This document shows, piece after piece, positions 45,401-58,900 of a DNA stretch of 64,000 bases. The stretch covers positions 124,001 through 188,000 of the forward strand of contig NC_134682.1 in the NCBI RefSeq assembly GCF_024713945.1. Reading direction: 5' to 3'. Within the stretch, counting starts at the first letter, position 1; the number at the start of each line of letters is the position of its first letter. Below the pieces are notes generated by a model. It saw only the letters and a list, made by a program, of their open reading frames with translations, was not told the origin of the DNA and did not search any database. Both the position numbers and the translations under genes were made by a program. The DNA is from Dermatophagoides farinae. Its lineage: Eukaryota > Arthropoda > Arachnida > Sarcoptiformes > Pyroglyphidae.

Positions 45401-48400
45401 ACAACAACATTTGTTTGTCTGTGTTGTTTCAAATCTCGTGAAATAAATAATTGAATTTCAAACAACGAACAAAAACATAGATTGAGGGAGAAAGAAAAAC
45501 TAATTTACTTTTAGCACCTTTATTTTTTCTACAAACAAAATGATAACATTTGTTTGCTACCAACACACACTAAAAATATTCCCATTTATTTATTCATTAG
45601 AATAATAACGATGATGATCATTTGTATAGGAACTGCTTGAAAACGGAAATAAATGTCATCATCATCATCATTGAGACAGATGAGAATTTTTCAAAGAAAA
45701 TCTTGACATTTGGGGGTCACAACCATCACTATTGGAGTGTTTAGATTGATTTTCCTATTCAATATTTGTTTGTTACGTGACTCTACCATTCATCAAATTT
45801 ATCTATGAGAAATTGAAAAAAAATATCTAACCATGATCATACTGGTTATTGTTTTGTTTTTCTTTCTGTTCTTTCTGCCATAATTAGTTTTTTATAAATG
45901 AATTTTTAATAAACAAAACTAGTAGCTTATTATGAATGAAGAAAAGAATAAATATAAATATGTGTGTCCAAACGAGAGAGAAAAACAAAACATTGACATT
46001 TGTTTTTGGTCTCGTTGTTGTTAACGAATTATTAGTACCCTAAATAACAATAATAACCAAGTGGACCATTTGATGATGATTATGGTGATCAATGTCAGCC
46101 AAAAAAAGAGACAGAATTGGCACCTCGATGAGAAAAGATATGTTTGTTCGGTGAATGCATTGAAAAAAATCCAGTAAATAAGAAAAAGACGCAAACACAC
46201 ACACACACACACATTCGATGGTGTCAATGGTAATCACCTATGTTTTTATCTACCAAGCAAAATCTACATCGGCTATAACTTATAAAAATAATAATAATAG
46301 ACCAAACATTATCATTAGAGAGAGTGAGAGAGAGAGAGAATAGTCATATCAGTGTACAATTTGATTGTAGATTGAAGAAAAAACAAAATTCCAAATGATG
46401 ATTATTATTATCATCATCACCGTCTTCGTCTTTGGTCGTCGTCGTCTTTTAGTGGTCTTTAATTATCTAAACAACAAATCCGAATATAAAGAGAATGTAG
46501 AATTCAACAAGAAAAAAAACAAAACAAAAAACAACATTTCTCATCATCAAAACAATCAAACGACAACATTGAACAAATTTCGATTCAAAGATCGTGTAGT
46601 TTTTTTCTGTGTGTGTGTGTGTAGAGGCTAATTTGTTTGTTTGTCCGTCGATGCTGAAATTATGATGATGATGATGAATTTTTCAAGTTTTTTGCTTTCA
46701 AAGTAGAGAGATTTGAAAAAATGGGTAGCTATCATCAACAATCAAAAGATGAATGAAATGATTTGTTTTTTTTTTCTTTCTCAAATCTTCAAAGAAAAAC
46801 AGGTCTTTTTACACCAATGTCGGTAAAATTAGATCACTGCTTTGTTGACCACAGCAACATTATCGTGTCAACAACGAAAATGGACATGATGATGACAAGA
46901 CCATAATAGTGATGTCCGCGGACAACACATGTATGTCGATTGTCCGAATAAAAAGTGTAAAACAACTTTGAACCATTTTTGGTGAATGATTTAAATTTTC
47001 AATTTTTTTCAAAGCAAATCTCTAATCTGAATTCATTATCAAATGAATAAAGTCAAATATTTCATTTTTTACGTGATCATAAATCATCATATGTTTGGTG
47101 TGTGTGTATCATTTGCCAAAGCAATATATTGATGATTTAAAAAGTCAAATAAATGATTTGTTTCGAAAGCCGCAAGCCGATCGAATTTATCATCAGTGAA
47201 TCCACGAAACATTAACAAGCCGAAAAGATCCAATTATTCATCACCTTGATGATAGTCGAATGTATTTTGTTTTCTTTTTTTGTCCCGAAAAATGGGAGAA
47301 CAAAAATATATTCGTCCATCGAAAATGGATGTGATCAGACAAAAAATAGCAAGAGATAATGATCACCATCACCAATCAGTCTATGAAATGGCTATAATCA
47401 TCATCATGATCTGATTCGAATCAATCGTTTTCGATCTAGAATTAATTGAATGTTTTTCTCCAAAACTAAAAATCCGAAAATTAGTACCAAAAAAATGATG
47501 ATGATGATCAGTGGAAAAACCACAATCGTTGCCGCCTCAACAATGATTGTGGTCATCATCATCAGCATCATTATCAACCAGCAACAACAAAAACCATGAT
47601 AATGAATGCCAGAAGGCATTTAATTGATGGGGAGTCTTTCGCTTTTCCTATGTCCACCTCTTCAATCCATTAATGAATTTCCATCCAAAGAAATCCACTA
47701 GGGTTAATTGTCATTGACAAATGAAAGAAGAAAAAAATCCAACTGCTTTCCCGATAACGATAACCTGAAACCTATGATCCAGGCAACGAAGCGCAAACAA
47801 AATTTGAAAATGATAACCTTGGATGTTTCGTGCCGAGAACGTGATTTGACTTTTTTTTATCATCAAATGTCATTCCATTTTTTTTCGAAAATTAATTTCA
47901 AGTAAATTTCATCATTATTCATAGATTTTGTGAAAAAAGAAATCAAAGAAATTCTGAAATGAAAATGATTAGCATATAATAATGAAAATCAAATGAAAAA
48001 TGAATAAATCAATATATAGAGCTTGAAAGTGCGCGCGTGTGTCAAAGCATAACATACACGTTGATCACAAATTCATTTGCATATATCCGGGGCCAAATCG
48101 AATCGAAACAAATTATTTTATTACACAGAAATCAAAGTACATGATGGTCAAGATGATCATTGTGGAGAAAAAAAAATGAAAAACATACACGCGATATGAT
48201 CGACAACAAACTTGACGGTTGGAAGCACGCGCGTGTGCGTATTCAAAATATTTATATAAATTACATTTTTTATAATCAAAGACAAAAAATGCTGCGATTC
48301 GATTCGAAAAAGAATTTAATTCGATTTTTTTGTGCGTATTCTCTGTGCGGACAAATGACAAAATTATGTCCGAATGATGACGACGATGATGATGAGATGG

Positions 48401-51088
48401 ATCAAGTGAACCATAAAAAACAAACTCACAGAAAGTTTCCTATATTAAATGACACAATAGAAAAGTGAATCTATGACATTCGCACGCGGTGAAGCAATTC
48501 TTTATCATCCACATTTGTTTTGTTTCGATTCAATGATTATAGCGCAAGCAGAGAAATGTTATTATTTTATGATTACTTTGCAGCAAATATAATAAATCCA
48601 AAAAAATCAAATATCAATCAACAATTCACTCATCATAAAAAGAATTCTATTTCGGTTTCGATATAACAAAAATAGAATTCTGTTCATCGATACTATTTAC
48701 GATAATAGAAATACCATATATCGCGCCTGATTGATTTCTATTATTAAACACAAACCTTTGTTTGTGTGTTTGATTCTCTCGGATCAATGATCGCCACTAT
48801 TCAAGTTTATGTTTATAGTGCTGGGTTTTTAGTCAAGTTTGATCAAATCAATTTCGATTGATTCGATTGTTATTCAATTCATAATCCATAATCTATAAAA
48901 ATGAGATTTTCCATTCATTCATTTGGACTAAATATTGATATTCGAAACCAACAAACAAACATACATAGACACTCACACACTCTTCATGTGATGTTTTATG
49001 GTTGATTTATAATCGTATATATGGTAGTATAAGTGAGACTAAACGTTCAACATATAACATCATCATCATTTAGGCATAAGAAATGCCCATCAAAATAAAT
49101 AAATAAATCTCTCTATGTATAGCTTGTTTAATTCGGCTTGGATATTAATATTTGGGAGAAGTTGTTGTTGTTGTTCATATAATAGTAATAGGATAAATAT
49201 TTGGATTTAGCTAACACATTTCAAGATATGTCTTCCATGCTTTTCAACAACAACAACAACAACAGCAACAACAACAGATAGATACAGAAACAGCCAGTCA
49301 TCCAAAACAAGAATGAATTAATTGAATGAGTGAAGGATGTGCTGTTGCTGCTTGGATTTGAAAATCGATTTTGTTCATCACATTCAGATTAGGAGTCATA
49401 ATGTATGTGATGTGATGGATGAAAGAATGAATGAAATAGTTAGCCTTCTTGAACTGGAATTGAAAGGAATGGCTCAAAATGAATGTTCTATGTGAAAAAC
49501 GCGAATGAATTGAAACACTAAAGACAGAACAAGAAAGAAAAAAGTTTCGGATGAATGGCCAGAAAATGACTTCAGACACACACACACACGCACACACACA
49601 GACAGAAACACATCCTCAATGTATAGAGAGATCTAATTCATTCATTCATATACAATGAGACTGTATAACAACAAAAAATGAATATAAACTTCCTATTCCT
49701 ACAATCATACTCCCTAATGATTTCCAAAAAAAAACCATGGCGACATTGTTATTGTTTGTTTGTTGTTTCAAACATAAATTCTGAAACAACAACAAATGAC
49801 ATGATGATGAATGGACACCGGGCACTGGAGAAATTCTGGTATATTGAATCGCTACTAACTAACTTTTAACTTTAGTCATTCAACAAACCAACCAAGAAAA
49901 AAAACAACAGTTTATCTTTCTCATAAACAGCATTATAAAAAAAAACTAACTGTGATACAAACAAACAAACAAACAAACAAGCAAAAACCAAATATTGAAC
50001 CAAACAACATAAACAAAATTGGATCAAACACACACACACACACATAGAGGGTGGTCCATCAACCATTTATTTATTATATATGCTACACGATTTGTGGTTT
50101 TTTTGTGTGTTTGTATTTGTGTGCAATTCTTTTTGCTTCGATGATTCAAAACAAAATTGATACAAAAACTAGAGAAATAGCCAATTGGCATCAAATGGTT
50201 AGCAATGATCATTGCTACTACTACTGCTACTATATCCATTCTATAAATTATCTCCGCCTATTAAATATCGTATATATCTTTACACACAAAATACACATAG
50301 TTTTTCTCATTTTTTTTTCATTCAGACACATTGATTGCCCAGAAAACACACATGGGGAAAAACAAACTAAAATTAGCTTGAAAAAAGAGACAGAGAGAAC
50401 TAGCAAGCAAGAAACAAGCCAAGCAAAGCACTATTTTGGATAACGCCTTAATTTTTTTTATTCAACATTTTGAAATGTTGAAAAACATACAGAATAACCA
50501 CGGATGGACAGTGTGTGTGTGTGTACAATATTTCTTGGATAAACATTAAACCAAACACATACATACGATACATGCGATAAATACGAATACAAACAACATC
50601 AACAAAAAAAATGCCATTCGATACGATGATCATGATCATGATGACGGCGATAATGATTGCCATTGCCATTAAATGATTGCTGATGTGCTTGTGCTGTTGT
50701 TCATTGAATGTGATGTTCATTCACAGAATTAATCAAGGTGTCATGATGAATGAGTTTTTGTTTGTAAACATTAAATGTTGAACCATCACCACAATGTGTT
50801 GGACATGATAATAATTTTAATAAATTCAAATTTCATCCATATTTTCACCATCATCAGTGTGTTGTGAGTGTATCAATCAATCAATCGATGATGAATGAAC
50901 AACATCCGATTGATAACCGATTATTTATTTAACTTTGAATCTTTTATTTCTTTCTCTCTCTGTGTGTGTGTGTCAAATTTTGAAGTTTTTAAATTTTCAT
51001 ACAAAGTGTATAATTTCATTTCCATCAGATGTGCGTGTTTTGTCATTGGTTTGATTAACCAGGTGTGACAAACGACAAAAAGAAAAAA
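42495..51088. other. Repeat-rich non-coding stretch upstream of FoxB
   Basis: About 8.6 kb with no supportable exon on either strand. It is dominated by ATC/GAT, CAA, GT/AC and A/T runs. Frames over 100 codons (for example 43494-43898) are made of these repeats and contain runs such as VCVC and MMM. It contains a 12-bp inverted repeat at 48641-48681. An AG after a pyrimidine-poor tract at 51062 could be the acceptor of a 5' UTR intron for FoxB. Long flanking non-coding DNA is usual for developmental regulators and may hold enhancers, though I cannot identify any. Confidence 0.6.
48641..48681. repeat. 12-bp perfect inverted repeat
   Basis: AGAATTCTATTT at 48641-48652 is repeated as its exact reverse complement at 48670-48681 across a 17-base spacer. 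It is not made of the local triplet repeat. Confidence 0.8.
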
Positions 51089-52585
51089 ATGCCTAGGCCA
51101 GGTCGAAATACATATGGTGATCAAAAGCCACCATATTCTTACATATCATTAACATTTATGGCAATACAAAGTTCAGAAGAGAAAATGCTCACATTAAATG
51201 ACATCTATAAATTCATTATGGATCGATTTCCATACTACCGGAAAAATACGCAAAGATGGCAAAATTCCTTGCGTCACAATCTGTCTTTCAACGATTGTTT
51301 CATAAAAATTCCACGGCGTCCAGACAAACCAGGCAAAGGTAGTTATTGGGCTTTACATCCAAATTCTGGTGATATGTTTGAGAATGGAAGTTTTTTACGT
51401 CGTCGTAAACGTTTTAAATTGATGAATGGCCGTTCAATAATGGCAAATGGTCGAAAAATGGATCATGAAATGAATGATTTGAAAAATTATGATTCATCCG
51501 ACAGTATGGATGAAAAATCGAACAAATCATCATCGATGATCTTACCATTTGCTCATCACCATGATGATGATCATCATCATTACAAATCGATAACAATGAA
51601 ATCGAATCAAAAATCTGGAAAAAATGACAAAATCAAATCAATGGCTTGCTTGAATAATATTGATAACGATAGACAAACAACGAAAACGTCGAAAACATCA
51701 TCATTTGCAAAACAATCATTTTCTATTGAACATTTAATTGGGCCGCAAAAAGATTCGACTACGGCCACAACAATTAAATCGAATCCATTGTCTGGATTAA
51801 TTGTAAATAATACAGATGTAGCTGCAACCGCTAATGCAATTCAAGCAGCACTTTCAGCCGCATCATCGGTTTCAAATCATTCCTTATTTTTATCATCAGC
51901 ATCTGGTCATCATCAACAACAACAACAACAACCACATTTATTTCGCACGGAAACGGGTAATCCGTTTCGTTCGATATCATCAACAACATCGGGACTGCCA
52001 CTTTTATCGCCACCATCGACGACGACAACGTCAACAACAGTAGCAGCAAATTCACCACCATCATCTACTGCTGCTGCTGCATTAGCGGCATTAAATCCAC
52101 TAACGTGGACAACATCACCATATGCAGTGGCCGCTGTTGCAGCTGCCTCATTATCATCACAATTGAATGTTCCATTATCATCGGCCGAATTTCCTCAATT
52201 ATTCAACGCTTCATTGTTGAACGGCAATAATAATGCTGCAATGACAAACAACAACAACAACAACAATACTAATAGTGATTCCTTCTCAACAAATCTAGCC
52301 AATCAATTGTCGTTTGTGCGACAGAATTTCTTTCAGAATATTTCTCATTTTCAGACATTTGCATTTGCAGCCGCTGCTGCTGCGCAAGCTGCTCAAATTA
52401 ATCATCATCATCATCATCATCCTAATCATGATGCTGCCGAATTATTACGTGCAGCAGGTTCAGCAACACTAACACCACCACCAAATTCATCATCACCATC
52501 ACCACCGATACGTGTAGATTCGGTCAGTAGTCAAACATCAACAAGATCATTGGACATTTTGAATGATGCCATTGCATTCAAATAA
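51089..52585 (+). CDS. FoxB: Forkhead transcription factor, FoxB class
   Basis: Sequence-specific nuclear activator or repressor. FoxB genes pattern the ventral nervous system and other ectoderm, and the fly has the pair fd96Ca/fd96Cb. A single exon encodes 498 residues. The start [20 protein letters not shown] is the FoxB signature. The winged-helix domain spans about residues 13-104 and includes [20 protein letters not shown] and the basic end [10 protein letters not shown]. The remainder is low-complexity, with His, Gln, Asn, Ala, Ser and Thr tracts. [20 protein letters not shown] lies near the C-terminus. A GTG-initiated extension upstream exists, but the ATG at 51089 gives the conserved N-terminus exactly. 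A poly-A signal is at 52984-52989. No duplicate of the gene is in the window. Confidence 0.95.
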   Translation: MPRPGRNTYGDQKPPYSYISLTFMAIQSSEEKMLTLNDIYKFIMDRFPYYRKNTQRWQNSLRHNLSFNDCFIKIPRRPDKPGKGSYWALHPNSGDMFENGSFLRRRKRFKLMNGRSIMANGRKMDHEMNDLKNYDSSDSMDEKSNKSSSMILPFAHHHDDDHHHYKSITMKSNQKSGKNDKIKSMACLNNIDNDRQTTKTSKTSSFAKQSFSIEHLIGPQKDSTTATTIKSNPLSGLIVNNTDVAATANAIQAALSAASSVSNHSLFLSSASGHHQQQQQQPHLFRTETGNPFRSISSTTSGLPLLSPPSTTTTSTTVAANSPPSSTAAAALAALNPLTWTTSPYAVAAVAAASLSSQLNVPLSSAEFPQLFNASLLNGNNNAAMTNNNNNNNTNSDSFSTNLANQLSFVRQNFFQNISHFQTFAFAAAAAAQAAQINHHHHHHPNHDAAELLRAAGSATLTPPPNSSSPSPPIRVDSVSSQTSTRSLDILNDAIAFK

Positions 52586-52983
52586 TATTTAGAATCATCA
52601 TAATAGATTGACACACACACACACACAAATCATCACCATTCTATAATTTGAAAACACGAAAAAAACGAAAAAATTCTCAACACTCACCTTTGATATTTAC
52701 TTAAATTTAAAAGAAAAATCTCATTTCACCCACACACAGCAACCCACCTTAATTGAAATATATGTAGGCAAATTCAGTTTGAATTTCAGTCAATCAATCA
52801 ATCGATATATAGAATCAAACGACAATGACATCATCATCATTTTGTATCTCAACTCATCTCTCGCAGACATTTGTATTTTATAAATTTGTAATTCAAATTA
52901 CCGAATTTTAAACATAAAAAATTTAATTTCAGCTGACAACGATTGATTTTTTTCTTGTTCAATTTTTTCTCTGTTTGTTTGTA

Positions 52984-52989
52984 AATAAA
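52984..52989 (+). promoter_or_regulatory. Poly-A signal of FoxB
   Basis: AATAAA about 400 bases past the FoxB stop codon, followed by a T-rich stretch. This suggests a short 3' UTR containing an (AC)n run near 52612-52627. Confidence 0.6.
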
Positions 52990-55900
52990 AAAGCTACTTA
53001 TTTATTTGTGACACGACCACAACATTGTGTGTTTTATTATAGTCATCATCAATTTTGATCGATTTATTTATCGAACCACAAAAATATATCGGTTCGAATT
53101 GACATTTTTCGATTATCGGGTCTGTGTGATTGTTTTTGATTCAATTTTCGCTTGAATTGTTTTGTCTTTGTGTGTGTGTGTGTGTGATGGTTACCTTGGT
53201 GATAATGAAAAATTTTGGTTTTTTTTCACTTTGTGAAGCATACTATTTTTGGGTTGAAATATATAAACCAAACACACATGTCAGAAGGGAATGGCAGGAA
53301 TAAATTGAATTGGATTCTTCCGAAAAGTCAATATTCATTTCACATAATTGGCCTGGATATTTTTGGAACCATTTCTTCTGGATCGATTTGAATTATTTTG
53401 TATTTCGTTTGATTTATATTTTCATGTTTTTTTTATCTGATTATATTTCTGGTTGTGAATCTATTAGCTTGTTGCAGTCAAATATTGGTAATGGCAGTAT
53501 AAATCAAATCAGACCATTGAATTGTCTCGATGATGATGGAAGAAAATTATAGCTTTTATCTTTCTTTTTCTCATTATTTGTTGGTGATATTGTTGAATTT
53601 GTTGAAAATGACAATTGACATTAAAGGGGATGATAGAATGATTTTTTTCGGGTTGAGGTTCTACACACGCACGCCTAATTTATTTATTATTTGATCTAAA
53701 CTCATATGTTAAATTTCAAATGCAAAAAAAACAATCGATTGGCGGGGCCTTTTTTTTGCTCCGATCAATCAATCAATCAATCAATCAAATTGAATAATTT
53801 TCAAATGGAAAAAAACGAACAATACCTATTTAATCTTGTCTGCGGAAAAAACATCCTGATAAATTTTTTTTGTTGTAAAATTCTATATTCAATTCTTGTT
53901 ATTTTTTTAATCTTTAACTTTTTTGCAAGCTGGATTCAAATTAAAGCGGTTAAATGTGTTCTGGTCAATATCGCGATACATATCATGACACGACAAATGT
54001 TTTGTATGGTTTATCTTTAACTTTGCCAATTCCAAATCAAATGATTGCTTGTTCACAAGAAAACAACAGAAAAAATGTGTGTGCGTGTGTATGTAACCAG
54101 ACCGTTTTCACAGGGATCAAAGTTCATGACCAGAATATTAGAAATACAACACAAAATTGGATACCTTTCGGTCGATCAATAGATCGAACAAAACAAAACG
54201 AAAACAAAAAAGGTGCGATAATTTGTTCAATAAACGCTACCTTTTGCCGATAAAAAACACCACCACTTTGGAAACTTTCATCTTTTTTTCCAATGGCACA
54301 AATTTCGAGGAAAACATACATGAAATCCAAGAACAAGTAAAGTAAAGTAAAAAAAAGTCGAAACAACAACAAAAAAAGCCGCCGAAGCTTCTGCTGTTGT
54401 TGTTGTCTATGATCATAATCATAATCATCAAATTCATGGCTAAAGGCAACACGTTCAACGACGATTACGATGATGATGATGATGATGATCAACAATCATA
54501 ATTGTTGTAAACAAATATACCCCATGTGTGCCCCCTATAACAATGTATTGTTCTGGTTCAGAACATCATCATATAATTGTTCGGCAGGTTTTTTTTTTGT
54601 TTTGTTTCGGTGAGTTCTAAACTTTCAATCGTTCAAATGAAAATTCCAACCATGAGATTGTGTGTGTGTGTGTCTTGTTTTCGCACATTCTACTTTCATT
54701 TTATACTATGAAATTGTTGTTTTTTTTTTAAAAAACACTGAACGATCAAATAATATAAATACGTGAACCAAGGATGGTCTTCTTCTCATCAAAGCAACAA
54801 CAGCAGCAGCAGTAAACTTTTCAATGTTTACAGGAAGGTTAATTTTTTTTTGTTACAATTTGTTTGGTCGATCTGTCGGTGGTGACCTTTTATTATTGTT
54901 GTTGTTGGTGAGTGTATGTTAACCTCAGCCTTGAACGTGTGTGTAATTTTTTTTCTGTTGTTTTTCAAGTGTTGCATATTGATTAGCTAGTGTGTGTGTG
55001 TGTGGATTCTCATTATAATCATCATCGTACGAATTGAATTGAATTACAACATCCTCATCATAATCATGATGGTGGCGGTGGCGGCGGCGGTTCTTCTTCA
55101 ATTCTTTTGTAGGCTTTTATTTCGCGGTAGAAAAACAAAAAACATCAAATCATCGTATAACCAATCTATTAACAGCACGAGAGAGAGAGAGAATATTTAT
55201 TTATTTAATAATTATTATCATTATCATTATTTACCATGGATATCTATGACTAAATGTTTTCTCATGGGCCAAAATATCTAAATGATAATAATGTCAGCTG
55301 TGGGTTTGTTTTTTCTGGTTCATGTTTATCTATCTAGCACCAAGAAAAATTGAAGCTTCTCTGAAAAGAAATCTATTTCATTTTCTCAGTAGTGCTGGTG
55401 TTGGTCGTAATGATGATGATGGTGGTGGTTGAAGGCAAAAAAAAACAATTAGCCATCTGTTCAACAAATTGTGTTTGTGTGTAAAAAACAATTGCTTGTT
55501 CAACTGCACTGATAGACAGAAAATAGGAAACGGTATAATTTTTTTCTAGTGTGTTTTTGGCAAAAAAATTGACAATTGAATTTTCAATTTTCCAAGCAAA
55601 GGTAACCACCACCTATTCAACAAAATGATGATGTTTTTTTTTTGTTTCTCAATTTAGACGCATCAATTTACAGAGATAAGACTTATGTGTACCATCATCA
55701 TCAGTGTGTTTTTTGTTGCGAGCATTGACGATTGTTTTTTTTCCAGTCATCATTATGATGTTTAGTAATCAAAGGTTATATGATGATGGACACACACACA
55801 CACACACACAAACACAACAAAACAACCTTTTCATATTTTCACATCAAGTACAGAGTAACAACAAAATCATTATCATCATCAGTGGCAATCATCATCATCA

Positions 55901-58900
55901 TTATTGAATATTAAATAAATGAGTGAATAGAACCATCACCAGTACAAGTGGATATCTTTGCAACAAGCAAAGCAAGTATTTTGTTTCGTTGGATAATCAT
56001 ACATTATTTGGATGTGTATAGTGTGTGTGTGTTGATACAGATATTACATTATTACAGTTATTTGCTGATGTTGTGGATGATAATTACGATGCTAATATGA
56101 TGTGTATGTGTATGAAATGTTGAAATTCATAATTATCATCATGGACATTATTGGTCAAGTTAGAATTGTTCTGCTTTCTGCTTATTCAATTATTAGTTTG
56201 TCTGTTTGTTTGTTTGGTTAACATTAACATTTGATTGATATTAAAAATTTATTATTTGATCAATGAAAATTGCAAGTTTTTCAAATTTTCAAAAAGCCAA
56301 TTTGAATTGTTAATTCATCCATGCATCCATGTATGTAAACGCAAGCAACACCTAAACATTGTAATCTTGTTTTTTTGTTATATCAAGTTCAGATCATCAT
56401 CATCATCATCTTCAGTATAGTGAGCATCAATTAGCTGAAATTATAATCACAATGATGTGATTTATAGATATTTTCCCTTAATTGATCATTGTTTATGAGT
56501 AATCTATAAATGATAATTTTATTCAATAAAAAAAAACAAAGAGAGAAAGAGAAGCAGAAAGATGTTTTGGTGTTTATAGAGTTCATCATCATCATCATCA
56601 TCACATAGTCATCTCTGTTTGTTTTACCAGATTTCATACACAAACTAAACCAAACCAAACATCCATCTATTCATTCATTCATTCATTTTTGTTTGGTTAA
56701 CAATATAAAAAGGCAGTCCTTTTTTTTGTTGTTTGCTCACTATTATTGGTATGATAACAGCGCATGTTTTGAAAAAAAGTATTTTGCTGCCGCTTCCAAT
56801 GCTGAATGGACGAAAATATTTCCTATTTGACTTTTAATGTTTTTGTTTTTTTGTTTTGTTTTGTTATGTTTTTGTCATGGATATTTCATTTCAAACATTT
56901 ATTTCTTTCTCATTATCTTTTGTGTGAATTAAATGAATATATCTTGGACACACATTTATCAAATGATCATTAGCAAAATAATGGAAAAAAGCTAAGTAGT
57001 TAGTATTCTGTTTTGTTTGACTCTGGTTGGTTGAACATACACACATATCATGATGATGGTGTAATGGTCAATGATGATGATGATGATGATGATAATGATT
57101 ATATGATGATGATCATCATCATATAATCATAACCAGCAGCAGCTCATCTCCACCTCTTCGATTTTTGGTAAATGCAAAACAGAAACAGAAACAGTAATGA
57201 AACAAAAAAAAACACAAGTCACAAAATGTCTTTCAAGTGTGTGTGTGTGTGCGTGTACCTTGTTACCTTTTTTCGTTTGTATCATAAATTCATTAAAAGG
57301 CAACAAAACTATTACATAAGGTTCTCTCTCTTTCTCTGGCCAATGGTTGTTTTGTTAGTTGATCCCAGGGTATATCAATGATGATGATCATGGTCTAATT
57401 GAATATAAATTAAGATCAAATATCGATTATGAATGTTGAAATAGAAAAGGCAATGATAATAATAATAATGAGATCATATCATTAAATCAAATCAAATCTT
57501 TGTTCCGGCCAAACAAAATATTTGTTTCGATTAAGCTAGCCAATCATTGATTGTAATGAAGAAATCTTTGGATGGGGAAATTACAAATTCAGAAAATATC
57601 GGATCATGTCATGTTTCAGTAAAATGTAATTCAATATGGCAAATCAAATGAAAAAAGGCCATAATAATTAACAATTGATGAACAGAAGCAGAAGCAGCAG
57701 TTATTAATGGATTGTCAATGGAATGTTTTTTGCACGATTGTAATATTTTTTTTCTTTTTTGTATGATCAATTAAAGAGCCATTTACTACTTTCTATCACT
57801 ATGTATGTATTCACATTACATAACATCAGAATATACCGGATACTATAAATACATTCATATGTGACAAAAGTTGACAATCATTTCATTTCATTCATTGGTA
57901 CTTTTGTGCAAACTGAAAACTGATTTTCAATTCAAAATAAAACCTATTTAGAAAACTAAAGGAAATGAAATTTCATCATCAACATCATTGGGTTCTTTAT
58001 TTTTTTTTTTTTTTTTTGCTGCAAAATTATGATGATAATGATTGCCATCATCATCATCATCATCACTGACTGAAATGGTGATGACAAGTTGAAATTTTTT
58101 CAACCAAAAATGAAATGAACCATAAGAGAATAACTGCCACCACCACAATGATAATAATGTGTATATATATTGACTTTACTCAAAAGATTTTAGATGATGA
58201 TGATGATGATGGAAGATGGAAGCGATGAAACTTTCAAATGTTTCTCATAAGAATTATATGACAATAGAAAATGAATGAATGACTAAACTAACTGACGGAA
58301 AAAGATGGAGCGAGTTATAATGAGCCATAATGATGATGATGATGATGGTGACATTTATATTTGTGTGCTGTTCTGCGTTTGTATTAGCACAAATGGTTGA
58401 AAATCTTTGCTGGAAAAAAAATTTGCCATTTACAATCAACTCTAATTTGGTCGACTTGTCGTCATTTCAGCAAGCGAGATGAAAAATCAAATGAACAAAT
58501 GTAAATGGAAAAAAAAGGAAATCACATCATCGTATGAATATTAAAAGGAAACCCATTTTATAAATGATGAATCGTTTTTGGGTGAACAAAAAAATATATC
58601 TGGAACAAACAATGAATGAATATTAACATTGTAGGATTTTTTTTTCATCAATTTCATTCTCTCCTGATAATTTTGCTTTGCCATTGTTTTCATTCTTCAT
58701 TAAGAAATGTCACAAAATTAACCCATTCACACATATAACAAATGAAACTTGAGTCTATCGATCTATTTTATATTTGTTTTCGATCTGACTATTATATTGT
58801 ATTGGATTGGCCACCAAAATAGAAAAATTGATCTGATTTTCTATACATACTTTATCCAAATCACAATCACCACAACACAGTGTAGTGTTGTTTGTTAGGT

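Noticed and set aside
54124-54495. 123-codon minus frame downstream of FoxB
   Set aside because: Ile-, Phe- and Asp-rich translation of ATC and poly-A repeats.
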